Below, piece by piece: positions 13,984 to 15,680 of a stretch of DNA of 15,680 bases. A program made the position numbers and the translations under genes. Under the pieces are notes generated by a model that made no database searches, was not told the origin of the DNA, and was given only the letters and a program-made list of their open reading frames with translations. The number at the start of each line of letters is the position of its first letter. The first letter of the stretch is position 1. Source of the DNA: JBKBXU01 sp046313675 (GTDB lineage Bacteria > Bacteroidota > Bacteroidia > Cytophagales > Cytophagaceae); assembly GCA_046313675.1 (NCBI GenBank), contig JBKBXU010000076.1, positions 1 through 15,680 of the forward strand, read 5' to 3'.

Positions 13984-14964
13984 ATGAGTTATAATCAAAG
14001 TTTTAAACAGGAAATATGGAATTTGTCGTCTGATGATTTTAACGAAAAAGCCCTGGATTTATTCATATATCAGGCGCAAAATAATAAAATTTATCAGAAA
14101 TATCTTAAGTCATTAAACGTAGATCCTTTTGAGGTAAAATTTTTAGAAGAAATTCCTTTTATGCCTATAGAGTTTTTCAAACATCATCAAGTGGTAACTG
14201 GAGCTAAGGCCAGCTCATTTTATTTTGAAAGCAGTGGCACTACAGAAAGCGGCAGAAGCAGGCATTATCTTATGGATCCGGAATTTTATTTGAAGGTTTG
14301 TATGCTAGGTTTTGAGCGATTTTATGGAAACCCCGGTGATTATAAAATCTTTGGGTTGCTTCCTAACTATATGAAGAACCCACACTCTTCGCTTATTTAC
14401 ATGGTCGATTTCTTAATAAAAAAAGGAATTCCCGGATCAGGCTATGTTCAATCAGGTGAAGATTTAATCAGAGAGGTAAAAAGCTCATTAAATGCAGGGG
14501 AAAAGCCGGTTATTTTTGGAGTTACATTTGCATTGCTTGATCTGGCTGAGAAATTTTCCGAGGATTTGGAAGGCTTGATTCTTATTGAAACAGGAGGTAT
14601 GAAGGGCAGGAGAGAGGAGATAACCCGGGCTGAGTTTCATGGAATTCTTAAAAAAGCATTTAATCTAACCAATATTCACTCAGAATATGGGATGTGTGAA
14701 CTTAATTCCCAGGCTTATGCATTAGCAGACGGTCAATTTATCTTGCCATCCTGGATGAAGGTTTTTTTAAGGGATATGAATGATCCCTTTTCCAAAGCAA
14801 ATGTCTCCGGAGGTATTAACATTATTGATCTTGCAAATATTGATTCCTGCGCATTTATTGAAACTAAGGATATAGGGAGAATTAATGGGGATTTTTTTGA
14901 AGTACTAGGACGATTTGATAATTCAGATGTCCGTGGCTGTAGTCAACTGACAATAAATATATAA
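13984..14964 (+). CDS. LuxE/PaaK-like acyl-protein synthetase family protein
   Basis: The 326-residue protein belongs to the LuxE-like branch of the adenylate-forming (ANL) superfamily, which activates a carboxylic acid with ATP. Motifs are the phosphate-binding FESSGTTESGRSRHY (81-95), IETGGMKGRREE (about 200-211), HSEYGMCELNSQAY (about 231-244), and FEVLGRFDNSDVRGCSQL (306-323), the last matching the ANL GR.D hinge. Conserved members occur across Bacteroidota without lux genes. The acid and acceptor are unknown; no carrier protein or reductase gene is near. The ATG at 13984 gives the family-like start. It converges on the small minus-strand gene, with seven bases between stops. Confidence 0.9.
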   Translation: MSYNQSFKQEIWNLSSDDFNEKALDLFIYQAQNNKIYQKYLKSLNVDPFEVKFLEEIPFMPIEFFKHHQVVTGAKASSFYFESSGTTESGRSRHYLMDPEFYLKVCMLGFERFYGNPGDYKIFGLLPNYMKNPHSSLIYMVDFLIKKGIPGSGYVQSGEDLIREVKSSLNAGEKPVIFGVTFALLDLAEKFSEDLEGLILIETGGMKGRREEITRAEFHGILKKAFNLTNIHSEYGMCELNSQAYALADGQFILPSWMKVFLRDMNDPFSKANVSGGINIIDLANIDSCAFIETKDIGRINGDFFEVLGRFDNSDVRGCSQLTINI

Positions 14965-14971
14965 TAGAGGA

Positions 14972-15481
14972 TTAACTGAACATTTTTTTGAGGTTCTCCC
15001 AGAGCATTTTTTTCTTGTTTACATCAGAAGCGATCGTTGTAATATTATCAATAAACAAATATGTACGTTCACGACCTTCGATTAACTGATAAAGATCAGA
15101 GCCGAGGCCAAAGAACTGTGGTTTAAGGCCAAAAGATATTACTTTTAAGCTATGAACTTGATTTAGATATTCTTTAGCTTCCACCGATGGGCTGAAAATT
15201 GAAAGTGCAATATCGTTGTCAGATAAACCGACGGCGGACAAAATCTTAAGAAATAATTCATTCATTTGCGGGTTCTCCGCTATGGCAGCCTCTTCACTTA
15301 TGACTAAAATACCTTTTTTATTATTTCCTGAAAAAGTAATGACAGGCTTTGTTTCTGTCTTAACCGGAGTTTCGATTGTTACTTCTTTTGCAAGGTTATC
15401 TGACTTGGAAATCGGATCAACCAGGTAAAGTGTCTCTGTGTAAATGTAAGGGAGAAGGTTTTTGTCTTGCGGTGAAAGCAT
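14972..15481 (-). CDS. Small conserved protein, possibly DNA polymerase III psi (HolD)-like
   Basis: No firm family is recognised for this 169-residue protein. There is no signal peptide or membrane segment. The predicted order is a short N-terminal motif (LLPYIYTETLYLVDP, 9-23), a charged linker (24-45), strand GILVISEE, helix NELFLKILSAVGLSDNDI (74-91), strand LKVISFGL, and a C-terminal helix ending NKKKMLWENLKKMF (155-168). This order, and the terminal K..LW..L helix, resemble gammaproteobacterial HolD: its N-terminal LxxLGIxxWxLRRP, LVMVANDLP strand and C-terminal ARAALWQQI. HolD links the clamp loader to the chi subunit and SSB. The match is by eye and partial. Function is therefore only proposed. 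Confidence 0.7.
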   Translation of the reverse strand: MLSPQDKNLLPYIYTETLYLVDPISKSDNLAKEVTIETPVKTETKPVITFSGNNKKGILVISEEAAIAENPQMNELFLKILSAVGLSDNDIALSIFSPSVEAKEYLNQVHSLKVISFGLKPQFFGLGSDLYQLIEGRERTYLFIDNITTIASDVNKKKMLWENLKKMFS

Positions 15482-15638
15482 GGGATAAATTAATTTTAAT
15501 TAAAAATACCCAAAGAGGATGGATATTTAATGTATAAGCTTTATTTTTTTTAGTAGTTAGTTGTAATTGTTTGATAATTAATTACTGGCGTCCGGCCAAT
15601 TAATTTTTTCTATAAAAACTCAGCCATAAACTTGCTTT
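15482..15638. other. Non-coding AT-rich end of the window
   Basis: I see no protein-like frame in this stretch upstream of the HolD-like gene. It holds a 12-base palindrome (15494-15505) and a weak hairpin, AATTAATT (15576-15583) with AATTAATT (15598-15605) around GGC/GCC and a small bulge, followed by T6. No clear TAnnTTTG promoter was found. Confidence 0.5.
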
Positions 15639-15680
15639 TTATTGTTCAAGAGCAATTTTCCTATTCTCTATGCAGAGTTT
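15639..15680 (-). CDS. Possible 3' end of a gene cut by the window edge
   Basis: One minus-strand frame is open for 13 codons from the window edge, reading KLCIENRKIALEQ, then stops at 15639-15641. The other two minus frames stop sooner. Thirteen codons are too few to prove coding; it is recorded only so that the adjoining sequence can be checked. Confidence 0.2.
   Translation of the reverse strand, partial: KLCIENRKIALEQ

Noticed and set aside
15576..15605. Terminator in the right-hand end
   Set aside because: The stem is made of AATTAATT repeats with a bulge and a 3-bp GC part; such AT palindromes are common by chance and no gene clearly ends before it on the plus strand.

Overview
The window looks like a piece of a Bacteroidota chromosome, probably order Cytophagales (inference from gene content; no rRNA or marker gene is present to prove it). 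The signs are a fused alpha+beta 2-oxoacid dehydrogenase E1, the short form of AMP nucleosidase, tandem secreted DUF1573 proteins, a lipoprotein with a DGDGDLG motif, a LuxE-like acyltransferase, AT-rich intergenic DNA, and several promoter-like TAnnTTTG boxes of the Bacteroidota type. I see no insertion sequence, prophage, CRISPR array, tRNA or rRNA. It reads as an ordinary housekeeping region with small accessory and decayed genes between the conserved ones.

Layout, left to right. 1-517: a PA2169/DUF2383 four-helix protein (+) closed by a hairpin terminator. 520-2702: a minus-strand group, YkvA-like DUF1232 protein, then YheT-type hydrolase, then SRAP (YedK/HMCES-type) protein whose usual active-site His is Phe. 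2896-5033: hisG-hisD (+), overlapping by ATGA, with no further his genes behind them. 5035-5487: an SRPBCC protein (-). 5618-5879: a cold-shock protein (+) with a strong bidirectional terminator. 5914-6402: a two-helix membrane protein (-), a frameshifted small lipoprotein gene (-) and a perfect 16-bp inverted repeat next to its start. 6438-7208: AMP nucleosidase (-). 7249-7710: a stand-alone HsdR-N nuclease-fold protein (+) that overlaps the 3' end of alanine dehydrogenase (7683-8795, -).

8796-9308 first appears empty but holds a decayed lipoprotein gene (about 8898-9259, +) with its own terminator: the signal-peptide frame has no start codon, and the lipobox Cys position reads Trp. 9309-10826: two tandem DUF1573 paralogues (-) with a good promoter. 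11009-13414: the fused E1 (+), starting at TTG, with a 10-bp hairpin at the start of its predicted leader. 13442-13960: an intact lipoprotein (-). 13984-14964: the LuxE-like acyltransferase (+). 14972-15481: a small protein (-) that I think resembles the psi subunit (HolD) of DNA polymerase III. The last 200 bases hold no clear gene.

Functionally, hisG/hisD supply histidine synthesis, and alanine dehydrogenase and the E1 serve amino-acid and branched-chain keto-acid metabolism. Amn handles AMP turnover, and SRAP and the possible HolD-like protein concern DNA maintenance. The most interesting leads are the HolD-like protein, the two broken lipoprotein genes, the 16-bp inverted repeat, and the active-site substitutions in SRAP and E1.
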